A DNA stretch of 64,000 nt from Halictus rubicundus (GCF_050948215.1 NC_135164.1:4779116-4843115); one strand, 5' to 3'; shown: positions 38,201 to 48,946, counted from the first letter of the stretch. Notes: generated by a model from the letters alone, not told the origin. Numbers and translations: made by a program.

Positions 38201-41200
38201 TTGATTGTTCTAAAGGTTTTGTTGACAAAAAATCTTGGTGGGTCATTTGGATTAAGCGTTGATGCACGGCCGGAACAGATACAGCGTTACTGAAACGATT
38301 TACATTAGAGTATGGAGTTAATCAAATTGGCTTCTGAAATAAATTACTTATTATTCAATGGCCAAAACAATTTTGCCGTTTAAGGGTGCTAATATTTATT
38401 ATTCAGGAAAGTTATTATAAATATAAAAAGTTATGACTATACCAAGTGCTTTGACACTTAAATTTAAGATTTTTCAAAAAGTGGAGTTAATCGATGTGTG
38501 CACTGAGCGGCTCAATTGTTAGCGCGCTGTGGACCTCGGCTATTAGAAGACAGAAAGACACTTTTCAATAAATCCATCTCGAAAATCCGAAAAATTCAGA
38601 TCAACCCACAAATTCAGTAATTATTTATAAGATGGAGTACACAGAAAGTGACTGCCATGAGAGTGTAATAATTTCTGAGTAATTGTCCATTACGAAAAAA
38701 AGCTTTCAACCTTCCTAATTACTTAGCCAAAGTTATAATATTACTAAAATTATAATATTTAAATAATAAGATCGACAGTTATGAAAAGACTTGTTCCTCC
38801 GGAGCTTGCAATGCAAATGACAGAAAAATTCAGACAGACGTGACCGACCTCTTGCGCAACGGGACTCTTTTTGCCGAGGACGACGCGAGACATCGGAAAT
38901 TAATTTCGCCGAGCACGCACGGCTCGGGCATCCGCGTTAATTAGTATAGAATACCGTGTGCGTCACGTGACTATCTCGGTCTCAATCTCCTCCGGCTGAC
39001 TACCTTTCCTGACACATTTTCTAGGTGGCGAACCTCCCGGCACAAGAAGCATCGTGGCTTACTCCTGGGCGCGGAGATTGGCACTCGATTACAGACCCTC
39101 CAAGGAGTGCGACGGTAATGGAACGTACGGGGCGACGTTAAATACGTTCAAGTTAGCCGACGCGAAGTGGCTCGAGACAATCCCCGGACAGCTCTTCCTG
39201 TACAGCGCCCACTTGGACCTAAGAGTGGCCGGTTATCCGAGCTTGAGGGTGATTGGCGTTAAACGTGGACCGGTGCCGACCTCTGGCCTTTTCTGCACCG
39301 TTTGGTGAGACACTTTCCGCAGTCGAATCTACGCTATAGTTCGTCCCCGTGTTAATCTCCGTCTCCCCCGTTCCTATTATACTTTCAAGAACCGTCCGGT
39401 TTCGCAACACTGTTCCCGCGCTGACGTAACGCGACGCTCTTCTTTTCCCCGTGTCCTCGTAATTATACCCTCTCGCGAATTAAACAGTAGTTGCCCCCCT
39501 TGACTTCCCGAGTCGCCGGGGTTCGTTGTAAACTTGCCCGGTAATGTCGGACGGTTAGCTATGTCATAATTCGAAGGATTATGCAAATCGGCCCATGTAA
39601 CGAGACTTATTTATCCCGGGACCGTTCTCGTCTCCGAGTGCAACGACACCCACGGGAGGGACTAACCGGAGACTTTTGTCTCGAACGTGTCGCCAGGTAC
39701 AAGGAAGAGGACAGAGGCAGGTCCGTCAGCGTGGAGGCGCTGGTCTCGACGATTTGGCTGGACGAGTGGGGCGAGACGGTGGACAGCTACGCGGGCGTCC
39801 TGGTCGGCTGTCAATTATCCCCGGACGCCGCGGTCGAGCCGTCCAGAGTGTACGTGGGCCCTGAACCCTGCCACAAGAATGCTAGTCATAGTTTAGCGAT
39901 AAGCCCGGGGAGCAGGAGCGAGCGGGACGAGCGTCGTCGCCGGGAGTTCACGTTGTGCATCAAGGGGCTCGACTTCGACGAGGACATCTCGTCGCGGCTG
40001 GTCGCGTTCGTCGAGCTGCACCGTATCCTCGGCGCGGAGCTATTCTACTTTTACGTGTTCAACGTGCACGAGAACGTGCTGAAGGTGCTCAGGCTTTACG
40101 AACGGTCGAACGTGATCAGATGGTTCAATCTCACGCTGCCCGGCGACCTGCCGAACGAGAAAAACGCCCGCAGACGGCTGCTCGGCGAGGACATCTGGAT
40201 CAAGAGGCGGCTCGAGCTGATACCCTACAATCACTGCTTCTACGACAACCTCCATCGATCCGAGTTCGTCTTGCCGATCGACATCGACGAGGCGATCGTG
40301 CCGGTCACCAGGCGAAACTGGTACGTCTCACATTTTTCATAATCAGAACAGTCTGGGGGACACCCGAGCTTCGGGTCGGGTCCTTGAAGAGTTAGAACGC
40401 AAAATTAGTGTCGGTACTGTAGGGTTACGAATGAGACACTGTATTAGAATGATTGTTTAGAGCGAGTGTGGACGCGACACCGTGGCGTCAACGTGTTTCG
40501 GTCCTGCGTGAGAGGAAGTCTGTTTGGGCCGAAGTGTGAAAGAAGAGTGTTTGGGTCTCGGTGACGAGAGTAAAGTGTTTAGGGGCGCCAAGCGCAAGGC
40601 GTACGTGACTGTTTGGGTTTTCCGAATGGATGTGAAACTGATAGAGAATGAGAGTGCGAGAGAGAGAGAGAAAGAATGGAAATGGGACTTGGATAAAAGG
40701 GACGAATGCGAGGGATGTTGTGTCAGTTGAGAGTCAGTCGGTGGAGAGTCAGTCGGGAGAGAGTCAGTCAGTAGAGCGAGAGTTGTCATTAAGTATTATA
40801 ATACATATAGGACTATAGTGAAATCGGTGTGAAACCACTCCACCCGTTACGTCACACCTAGGACGTGGGAGTTTCCTTTAAAATATTCCTACATTACAAA
40901 TTTTTGGGATCCTTGAAATTGACTAGCAAACTTTCGGGACCCCGGCCCGACCTGGCCCGAAAATTTCGGGTACCCGAACACCCCCAGAACTTTATCCTCC
41001 TCCACGGTTCTCCACGGTTATCCTCCACCCCGTGGTCAGATCCCACAGGATCAGACAGTTCTGTTTAGTCTTGCGCAGGCCAAGACCCTGTCGTGAATCC
41101 CTCGGAGGTTCATAATCGCTTCGGTATGAGCTTTCTATTGTATTTAAAACGCGTTCTCGCAAACAGGTATGAGCTGCTGCTGGACGAGAGGATCAAGCTC

Positions 41201-41644
41201 GGCAGGAGCTTCAAGGATTTCGCGTCGTACGCGGTGAGGAACGCGTACTTCTTCCCCGAGCTGCAGAACAGGAATCGCACGGACGCCAGCCGATTCGACG
41301 CCGATTCGACGAGCTATCCCGGTGACCTCGATTATCTGAACACCGTCAGGACCGCCTCTATCTCGCCGGAAGGCGACTCGGTGAAGAGCTTCGTCTCGAC
41401 TAGACGCGCGTTGACCGTGCACAATCATTACGCGCTGACGACACTGAACCCATCAACCAGACGCGCGCATCACTTTGACCCGGACGACGTCCTCAAGCAC
41501 CACCACAGGGCCTGTGACGGTCGACATCTGGACTGCGAGCTGCTCATGGAGGACGTCAGGGTCGATCGGTCCGCGTTGAAGTACGAGGATGAACTCAGAG
41601 TTAGGATGGGGGTGTTTTTCAGCGACCTCAAGGCATTCGATTAG
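32106..41644 (+). CDS. Glycosyltransferase family 92 (DUF23) type II membrane protein, whole gene, 4 exons, 505 residues
   Basis: Joined exons 32106-32241, 39025-39304, 39697-40320 and 41167-41644 give one frame of 506 codons with the stop, and every junction is GT-AG. Residues 1-11 are a short basic cytosolic tail, about 12-29 (VGLAAVLVTALCVLTLLD) a single signal-anchor helix, and about 30-50 a Pro-rich stem; the rest is lumenal. The GT92 domain covers roughly residues 215-440, with ELFYFYVFNVHENVLK, IPYNHCFYDN and the metal and sugar-nucleotide motif DIDE at 334-337. N-glycosylation sequons include NGT at 77, NAS and NLT. Family members (C. elegans GALT-1, plant GALS) add galactose to glycan cores or polysaccharides in the Golgi. 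The exact donor and acceptor here are unknown. The start is the first ATG before the signal anchor. Confidence 0.88.
33949..34113. repeat. Tandem duplication, period about 89 bp
   Basis: Two diverged copies each begin CTTAGCACCT and share AATACTCGACAAGTAAACAA and AAAACATGGCA. Confidence 0.85.
35137..35330. repeat. Diverged fragment of the 19,555 MITE family
   Basis: GCGTCTGTTCATGGCTTACC followed by TCTACTTACTGC and AGAGCACGCGGACTCG matches the inner right half of the 19,555 element. The copy ends near CACTCTGTATA, which may be a variant terminal repeat. Confidence 0.55.
35871..35932. repeat. GCGCAGAGCG minisatellite
   Basis: About four units of GGCGCAGAGC or variants, ending in GTGCGGCGCGGCG. 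Highly CpG-rich. Confidence 0.85.
35998..36022. repeat. (CT)n microsatellite
   Basis: About 12 CT units followed by CCTCTCCC. Confidence 0.9.
37424..38520 (-). mobile_element. DNA transposon with 39-bp inverted ends inside GT92 intron 1
   Basis: The left end AACAATTGAGCCGTTCAGTG continues to 37,462 and the right end (38,482-38,520) is its inverse complement, with a single mismatch in 39 bases. The motif GGAGTTAATCGAT from the inner end of the repeat recurs subterminally at about 37,654, and a diverged form (GGAGTTAATCAAAT) at about 38,313. Such subterminal repeats often bind transposase. The element is 1.1 kb with an open frame on the minus strand. Flanking bases (GTGCGACA left, AGCGCGCT right) do not form a clean target duplication. 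I cannot assign a superfamily. Confidence 0.8.
37803..38315 (-). CDS. Transposon-borne protein, C-terminal exon, unrecognised
   Basis: Read on the minus strand, an uninterrupted frame runs from about 38,315 to TAA at 37,803. It has no ATG near its start, but AATCGTTTCAG at about 38,286 (minus strand) looks like a splice acceptor, so this may be the last exon of a protein whose 5' part is missing. The product is basic and not membrane-spanning, with RLIKFERSKPHLIQFK, then KSVVGRPQSLKNI, then LLKFIPPVKHDYYKNL, and an acidic tail (DESSHTADEED). The general style (a W..IR...F.....P..I.F. block followed by a FIPPV.H.FY block) recalls C-terminal proteins of eukaryotic DNA transposons, but this is an impression. 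No catalytic motif is visible. The clean frame suggests a young insertion. Confidence 0.55.
   Translation of the reverse strand, partial: PYSNVNRFSNAVSVPAVHQRLIQMTHQDFLSTKPLEQSIINRKVTVTGLPVNWLKIRLIKFERSKPHLIQFKCDYNEDTEFKAINIRKSVVGRPQSLKNIDQPLLYPKGRTVTREKWTDMMDLLKFIPPVKHDYYKNLTTNRNDESSHTADEEDIIYNIAELSQRIMLLK
38521..39024. other. End of GT92 intron 1
   Basis: Non-coding; ends with a good acceptor, GACACATTTTCTAG|GT. Confidence 0.75.
39025..39304 (+). CDS. GT92 gene exon 2 (lumenal stem and start of globular region)
   Basis: Begins after CATTTTCTAG and ends TTTG|GTGAGA. Encodes residues 46-138 plus two bases of Trp139. Contains the sequon NGT at 77 and Cys74 and Cys136 as possible disulfide partners. 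The arrangement LFLYSAHLDLR ... SLRVIGVKR is typical of the region N-terminal to GT92 domains. Confidence 0.88.
39697..40320 (+). CDS. GT92 gene exon 3 (catalytic core)
   Basis: Acceptor GTGTCGCCAG|GT, donor AACTG|GTACGT. Exactly 624 bases (208 codons) and phase 2 at both ends. Encodes the TLCIKGLDFDEDIS segment, the family block ELFYFYVFNVHENV, the sequon NLT, IPYNHCFYDN, and DIDEAIVP, the likely metal-binding motif. Confidence 0.92.
40321..41166. other. GT92 intron 3, probably containing an inserted repeat
   Basis: An 846-bp intron. Both ends hold CCCGA/TCGGG-rich sequence (GACACCCGAGCTTCGGGTCG at about 40,359 and AAATTTCGGGTACCCGAACA at about 40,960). The middle has a long terminal repeat look (TGTAGGGTTACGAATGAGAC ... 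CCGTTACGTCACA) with GAGTCAGTC repeats at 40,727-40,770 and a (GA)n run at 40,655-40,672. No target duplication or retrotransposon reading frame was found, so solo LTR is only one possibility. Confidence 0.4.
41167..41644 (+). CDS. GT92 gene exon 4 (C-terminal part and stop)
   Basis: Acceptor TCGCAAACAG|GT. Codes for the last 158 residues (RSFKDFASYAVRNAYFFP, LTVHNHYALTTL), matching the end of GT92 domains where a conserved FDxYxVRxxYFFP-like segment follows the DxD motif. The tail EDELRVRMGVFFSDLKAFD is charged and soluble. Stop TAG at 41,642. Confidence 0.9.
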
Positions 41645-41662
41645 AGTAATGACGATGTACAT

Positions 41663-41772
41663 AATAAAGATACGTTAATCTAACGATGCGTCGTTTTGTT
41701 CCTTCTTTCTGCCGTCCGAACGCCAACGAGTGATACCACGATTTCACCCTCTGCGAAACGAATTTCAATAAA
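41663..41772 (+). terminator. Candidate polyadenylation signals of the GT92 gene
   Basis: AATAAA at 41,663-41,668, only 19 bases after the stop codon, and another AATAAA at 41,767-41,772. The second leaves a more usual 3' UTR length. Confidence 0.55.
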
Positions 41773-43977
41773 TATGGACGTACAAAGCGATCCGGCTAGT
41801 CCACTTTTCACGTGAGAATCCCATTATTCTAATTTTGAGATTTTAAATGGCAGGAGCATTGCACGATTCGAGGTAAAATTCCAACGTGCGTTCAGCGAAG
41901 CAGTTTCTGAGGGTGTTTCGGTGTTTACGACTTAATTATAGCCTCGTAGAACACGGTCATTAGACATTCACTTGGCACATAAAAGTCATTCGACTGCGGT
42001 TGTTTATGCACGTTGAATATACACAAACAATGCGTAAAGTATATTTTCAACCATACATTAGCTGGGTTTAACTTAGGAGTATGTTCTGGAAAACACGAGT
42101 CAAATTACCAAGTTTTAAATATTAAAAAAGTTAAGAAAAAGTTGACGGATTTAGAAAATTTTGAAGATTCTCTTAAAATCTCAATTTGTTTAACTAGCTT
42201 AACTAGAATTTGAGACACGCCGTGGCAACCGAAAAAAACGCGTTCTAAGGAAATTCTTTTGCACAGAAATTCCACGGCACCCACACACGAACACGTACTT
42301 GAAGAAAGTCGAGAGAACTCGATTTTTTGAAAATGAAAAATCAGAACACCCGCTCCTCGACTGTTTCAGTTTCCGATAGAATTCCACACAACTGTACCGA
42401 CAGATCATAGTGATTCCGCGGGAGCGCTATTCGTTTTGGAAACTTAATTCCACCAGGAGAATCGTAAACGCGATTTCGATTGCCATTCGAATAACATCTC
42501 GAGGTTCGCCAGAGGAAGCACCGGCGCGGCGGACCGACAAAGTTCCCGCCTTGAAAATTCCATATTCTTTTCGCGCGTTTCTGGGACGTTCCCGAACTTT
42601 CGATTCGGATTTATTCAATTCGGTAGTCGGACAGTGAATACCAACGTGGACGGACCGTCATCTCCCGCGTGCACAGCTCGTAACGCCAGACTCCCCGAAG
42701 TTTTGCGCGTTCCCCGCCGGAAGTTGCTTATCACTTCTCTAAATAACATTCGGCTCTTATCGTCCTGTCGTCCAACAATCCCGGGACATGGCTTACTTAC
42801 GAGCTATTAAACCCCCGGTTATGGCCTTGACGGTAGTTCCACTGCGGTTTATGCACGTCGTAAAATTTATCTAAGGGCGCCTGCTAACGTGGGATTTCGA
42901 ATCGCGCGGTTACCAACCCTTGTTCTGCGCGCGTTATCCGAACGTTGCGAGAAGCACCTCGTTTCGCTCTCCGGGATTGGATTCGTTATTGTCTCCGCTG
43001 CAGCGCCGAGAAACTCTGCCAGCCGCTCGTTGTACAGCGAAATCGTAAAAGGAAAATGATCAGCGTCGTGTGCGAATTTTTTCTCAGACCGCGATAAGAG
43101 GATATACCGATTGAATATCATATTAATATTATCAGGAGCATAGTATCGAGGCTATGTCCACTTCTGAAAAACTTCGGGATATTTGTCTGTTCTAATTGCT
43201 ACTAGTACGGTAATATGAAAAAATTGAAATTCATAGATATCTCAAAAGTGCTTCTGGTGGATATAATCAGTCTTGGTACTGTGCTACGCATGTATAGTGA
43301 ATCACAGTAATGTTCAAACACTTTTAAGAGGACGCTAACTGTTTTAATAATGAACCATACGACTTGTATTTTTTGGGAAGTTTACTGAACGACGTGAAAA
43401 AAATTCTGAGAAAATTGCAATTGGTCGGAACTACAGAGCAAATACTATGAATTATTGTTTACATATTTTTCATGCATTTCGAAGATTACGAAGTAGGTCT
43501 GTGTCAATTTTACCTACTCTGAAAATTTAGTTCATTGCAACGCTGCATCAGTTTTTAACGCTCTATTAAAATCAGAGATCCCACAGGAATACGACGGCGC
43601 GAGAAACGAATGGTAGCCGGGAAGACATTATCCGTCTGATGGATACAAATTCCTCACGAGCCGACGATACCGGACATGGAGACGCAGACGTGAGAAAAGA
43701 GACAGTCGCATCTGTCGGCGGGGTCGCTTGTCATAAATTTGCGCGGCTCGTGTCACCTAAATGATCATAACTAACTCGGCGGCCGGGACTTTAACAGCTT
43801 CCTGCTTTATGCGCGAAATGATTTACGTTAGTGTTAAATCAGAACAGGCCGCGCGTGACACAATCTTGCGCTGTCAGCCCACGTAATACGTGTCCTTCGC
43901 AAACACTATTAATTAGTTAAAAATTACTCATTGGACTGCCGGTTAAGCGTCGCGGGTTCGTTTCGATCATAATCATC
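41773..43977. other. No gene seen between the GT92 gene and the tandem array
   Basis: A balanced-composition patch at 42,400-43,100 is open on both strands without domain content. The remainder is AT-rich. Confidence 0.55.
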
Positions 43978-44426
43978 AAATCATCTACAAAATATTAGCT
44001 AGAGAATATGTAACTCTGCTACCCACGTAATAAATAAGAAATAACTACAAGAAAAATCTCATAGAATTGAACGTCACTGAAAATGCTCTAAACAGTCGTT
44101 TACGATGTTCTGGAATAATCTACAAAATATTGTTCACAGAATCTGTAACTCTGCTACCCACGTAATAAATAAGAAATAACTACAAGAAAAATTTCACAGA
44201 ATTCAAAGTCACTGCAAATGCTTCTAAAGAGTCGTTTACGATGTTCTGGAATAATCTACAAAATATTAGTTGGAGAATACGTAACTCTGTTATCTACGCA
44301 ATAAATAAGAAATAATTACAAGAAAAATTTCACAGAATTCAAAGTCACTGCAAATGCTTCTAAAGAGTCGTTTACGATGTTCTGGAATAATCTACAAAAT
44401 ATTGTTCATAGAATCTGTAACTCTGC
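43978..44426. repeat. Tandem array, 3.3 copies of a 136-bp unit
   Basis: Unit starts ATCTACAAAATATT and recurs at 43,983, 44,118, 44,254 and 44,390 (periods 135, 136, 136). Copies 2 and 3 share ACAGAATTCAAAGTCACTGC and GTCGTTTACGATGTTCTGGA exactly. Two variants (TTAGYTRGAGAATA and TTGTTCAYAGAATC) alternate between units, suggesting a higher-order dimer. Confidence 0.92.
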
Positions 44427-45981
44427 AGCGAACAATTAAGCAACGATTTGAGGAAAACTTTCGACGAATTTTTATTTTTTTTTGTAACGTCTCGGAGCTG
44501 TCTTTGATGAGAATAGTAAAGTTCTACTGGAATTTATCCAAGCAGTGCAAATGGAAGGGCAAGGTGAACTCGAATACAAATGTCTTAACTTATGTTGTCT
44601 ACGACTAATTGATTAAATCGGGCTCTAACGAGCCGTCCTCTGCAAATTCGCGTTTATTGAGTGGAGAGAGGAAGAGAGAGGGAGAGAGAGAGAGAGAGGC
44701 AAGAACAGGATTAAGAGAACGAGCAGCTACTATTGGAGACTCATTTCACCGATACCTTATCCGCTCGGTCCGTTCCACTTCCGTAACTTATTATTATCTG
44801 CAACTGGGTCGATCTTGATGCCTCCCGTACACGTAAACTCAGTTACTTCATTAACCCTTTTAGGCTCACTGACTACGCGACCGACCGGGTGCATTCTGCA
44901 CACATTTCATTTAATACACGTGAAACGCATTGGAAAACGTAGTAACACATTAGCGATCTAACAAAAGCAATTTTAAAAGTGCGCGTGCGGAATATTATAA
45001 AAATAAAAACTAATTTTATTTTTCGCTTAACAAGGTCTTCATTTGTCCTCGGTTGTCATTTTACTTCTACTCTCAATTAGAAATTAATAAAGTGCTGACA
45101 ATGTAATCGAGGCAGATGTGCCGGTAAGTGACCACAGAATAGTAAGTGAAGAAAATAACAAATTAGCAAAAAATAATAAAATAAATGTTTCTGTCCACAA
45201 TATTCCGTAAGTTATCAATGTGTAACATTTACACACGTCGTAGCAAAGGATTTCAAATGATTCCAAGTAAAAGAACGAGAATTTTCCTTGAATTTTACAT
45301 TTGTTTTATAAGACGTTTCCAGCGCGAAAAGTCAAGAACGTAGTCACGCTTAAATATTTCATATCATCTAAAGTAGATCTAAATTCGGAGGAAGTCATAT
45401 TTTATCCGTGTATCAGGGGGATACGATGCTTCAGGTACAAAGAGAGCCCGAATCATCAACATTTATGGCTATCAGGACACGAGACACAGCGTCTTTGCAG
45501 CGCATCATGTTGCCGGAAGATTTTACAATATTCCGGCGAGGAGTTTCGCGTCTTTCTTTTTTATCAAGATTAAAACACTGAGGGACACATGCTGAAAAGT
45601 CGAACGCCTGTACAGGGTGTATAAAAAGTAATGGTCATCCGTCCTAGGGGTGAATCTACACCTAGTGGACATTTGTCGAAGAAACTTTCCGCAAAATTGT
45701 TTATATCAAAGAAAATTGTTACTAAAACTTTTCTGTACATCTACACCTTCTATAAATCGAGAAAAGAAAAAGTTTGGAAGGAACCGTATGTCGCAAACAA
45801 ATAGTTACTGACATATAAGCTGTTAAAGTTTCTGTAAAGTTTGATTGAGTGGGGTCACGTGTATAGTGAAAAGCCTACTACTACAGTCGACCTAACCGTA
45901 TCGATGAGACGGAACATAATCGTGTGCGTGTCTCGAGAGACAAACGAAATTTAAAGGGACATTCGTCGCTAGGCTCGTACC
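44427..45981. other. No gene seen
   Basis: Contains the (GA)n tract and a possible single end of a TTAA-class MITE at about 44,871 (TTAACCCTTTTAGGCTCACTG, partner end not found). At about 45,609 TACAGGGTGTATAAAAAGTA looks like one transposon end without a visible partner. Confidence 0.5.
44663..44698. repeat. (GA)n microsatellite, imperfect
   Basis: GA units interrupted by GAA and GGG. Confidence 0.9.
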
Positions 45982-46231
45982 TAATCATTAGACTGTGAAT
46001 CTTTGTGCAAAATAAAAATTTTCTACCTGAATTGCGACAGACTGGAGTGAAATAAAAATTTATTTTCTTTCTTAATATGTTTAATAGGTTGAAATAAATG
46101 TAACAGTATTCAAAATGTATAATGAAAATTATGTAACAGTATTCTAAAACTTTTCTAATGTTTTACTGTTTTAAAATACGCCTACACATTTTTCTCATAA
46201 ATGCACAAAATTCGCAGTCTGCTAATCATTG
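45982..46231. mobile_element. MITE of the ACTGCGGATTTTATGCAT family, full copy
   Basis: Ends AATCATTAGACTGTGAATCT and ATTCGCAGTCTGCTAATCATT are inverted repeats (about 25 bp with several mismatches and one indel). Interior colinear with 24,965-25,257. Confidence 0.7.
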
Positions 46232-46318
46232 TCACCCTGCCCGTTCGGATCATGAATTTGACGTTGCGAAATATGAAAGAAAACCTTGTATCCAATGTTA
46301 TACGTGCGAATACTAATC

Positions 46319-47011
46319 CTACAATATAAAACACTAATGTGAAGTACACTTACAAATTTTTCAGAATGGTCTGTTCCTCCGTCGGACCCACGGTACACTG
46401 TTTTTGACTCACGCGAATACGTCCAAATAATTGTGTCTGTCTTTCGGCGCCTATTTTCGAAGCACGAAACACCACACTTCTACACAATCACTGAAGACTA
46501 CGCGACACACTTGACGAAATCGTGACAGCGAAAGAGAAGATGTTGCTCCGACCACGGTCAAAATAATACTGCGATTTTAATCGCTTCGATGCCATGCACG
46601 TGTTAGGGTCTCGTTACACTAGGCAGGTCAGAGGGTTTGAAAACACTAGATACGAAACAAGATAAACAAATTCTGTCGACTGAGTTGCTCTCGGTTTCCC
46701 GGAAGTCCCTGTTTTTGTATCTAATGTTTATAGACCCTCTGCGTCTCGCCTGCTTACAATTAGTATAACCTGACCGACACATGGCCGCGCGAGCGAAGCG
46801 CCTAAAGTCGCAGTATTATTTTGTTCGTGGTCGGAGTAACTTTTTCTCGTTCGCTGTCACAATTTCGTTAAGTGTGTAGAGTTTAGTGATTCGGGTCTAA
46901 TTGTTCGGACGTGTTCGCGTGAGTCAGTGATAGTGTTCTGTGGAAACGACGTCGGAACAGAAGATTCAGAAAAATTTGTAAGTCTACTTTACATTTTAGT
47001 ATTTTATAATC
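46319..47011. repeat. About 690-bp imperfect palindrome
   Basis: Arms of roughly 320 bp are inverse complements over most of their length. For example, TGACAGCGAAAGAG and CAAAATAATACTGCG on the left correspond to CTCGTTCGCTGTCA and CGCAGTATTATTTTG on the right; CTCCGACCACG corresponds to CGTGGTCGGAG. Even the centre (AGATAC / GTATCT near 46,650 and 46,720) remains inverted. Each outer arm ends with an outward-facing AAATTTGTAAGT, which resembles a 5' splice site. Could be a foldback transposon or an inverted duplication of a promoter plus first exon. Confidence 0.85.
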
Positions 47012-48946
47012 GTTTTATATCGTCACGAGCAATCTCCAGAGCGAATTTTTACGGCTTTCCTTCCTTTACCTAAAATCGAGGTCGCTCGATGCCGAGACAG
47101 AAACAATGTCTTCTCGACGCGTTCGCGTTTTCTCGCTTCATTTGCCGGGCGGGCGCACTCTTCACATAACTCATTGTCTCATCCCCCTGGAATTGATGCA
47201 AGCTGGTCACCTTGCCCAGCCACGTGCTCCGAGGGCAGGTCAGTGTTTGTGACCACGGGGTCGCAAGATTGATCGCCCGTATCCGACCCGGATTGATTTC
47301 GGGAATAGATTTCGCATTTGTTCGGTTCGCACGTTACCCGACCCCCCTCTCCCCCTGCCCCCGAATCCCTTGATCGATGTCTGTTATTTCCATTCGATTT
47401 CGATGGTAACCAGCGATATCGGAACCTATATCTTACTTCTCGATACAGACATATTCTGATTTGTTCTTTTTTTCTCTTTTTTTTTTGGAAAAATGTTCAC
47501 ATAAGGGAATTTTCATATTTATATTGAAATGAAATTTATATAGTTAATACCATAACGGCTTTACACCACCGAACTTGTTTCTAATTTTTGTTGTATAGAA
47601 TAGTGAGAAAAAAATCGTACCTCAATTTTTATGGTGTCCTGACATATTTTGTTCCACTATCCTGAGCTTTTTTTAAGATGATTTTCTCCTCGGAAATTTT
47701 ACAAGTTCGATATTATTCTTAAAGTAGGTAATAAAGCGGCAACAAAAAATCGTGTACCTAATTTTATGGGCTGCTTAGAAAGAGGAGACTTTAATCTTCA
47801 AATCCATATGATTCGATTTGCGAAAAAATTGTTTAGACTCTGTAGAGACCCTTTAAAGTTGTAAAAGCATGCAGGTAAAAAACATCCCCATTTTCTCCCC
47901 CATTTCTTGAAGCAAGAGCACCTTCAAAAACTGATTTAGGAAATTATAGCTAAAACTCATTGAAATGACGTCAGTAGACCGTTGTCTGATTGTTAAATCG
48001 ATTTCTAGTGCCACGAGAGATGTAGCAATCGTCTAATTTAGATCGTTAGCGTATTATAATTTGACTGCGAATTTTCGAAATTTTTGGCAAAAGTGAGCAA
48101 GTGAAGCCAAAATAGTAAAAACATTAGAAGAATTTAAAAATGCTGTTACATCAATCTCAGCGCATGCAAATATTAAGATTAGGGTAGAAAATTTTAATGT
48201 TGCGTAAAGATCTGCAATCTAACAATAATATACCATCTTAAATATTGAAATGTTGCTCCAGGATTTTAAACGGTTCAATTATCGGCGAAAGAGAACTTTA
48301 AAGAATATCTTCGCTATAGTTCCCACGTTTCCTCTTCACCTTTCACAAACTGTAGCGTGTCCAACAAAATCCTGAGTCGCCGTACCAAATCAAAGTTCCC
48401 CTCGCAAATTTGTAGCTCATAAAAATTTTACTTTCTCTAGTTCGCTGTCATGAGATCAGGATTCTTTACTGCCGTCATCGCTGCGTGCTCTCGAAACATT
48501 GTTGAAACCAGAAGCAGCGAGTCGCAAAGATTCCCGGACGAGAGACATAAAGATTCTAGATAATGATCCCCGAATGTCAGCCAGACATCGCCGCTCGACA
48601 CGTTCAACTCGAGGTAACGAATTTTATTGCGACCTTTTACGATCTTGCTCCGCGATTTCAGTTCGCAAATCGAACTTCGGGGACGATAATTTGAGTACGC
48701 GGACACATTCCACTTTGGCCCTTTGCGGCCCAAATTGTCCCTTCTACTTTATCGCAGAACTTGCCGGAACGTCATATGATTCAGTTATTGGATGACTTCC
48801 GGAGAACTACAGATCCTTTTGAAAAATAACCACGTAGTTCTGAGGATAAAACGATTCATCAGCTTGGCAAACATTCAGAGACAATTGTAGAAAATTGTGA
48901 TGGCTATATTTTGGACAATATCGGGCATGCTATACATACAGGCGCA
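47012..48946. other. No gene seen
   Basis: AT-rich, with a MITE fragment (GACTGCGAATTTTCG and a conserved tail) at about 48,050-48,125 matching the one at 12,585. Confidence 0.5.

Noticed and set aside
39581..39696. Extension of the GT92 exon 3 frame upstream to 39,581
   Set aside because: The frame is open by chance through intron 2; the acceptor at 39,696 joins exon 2 in phase and restores the Trp codon.
44871..45130. Possible further TTAA-class MITE starting TTAACCCTTTTAGGCTCACTG
   Set aside because: No matching inverted end bounded by TTAA was found.
45609..45840. Single transposon-like end TACAGGGTGTATAAAAAGTA
   Set aside because: No partner end and no coding sequence; too little to call an element.
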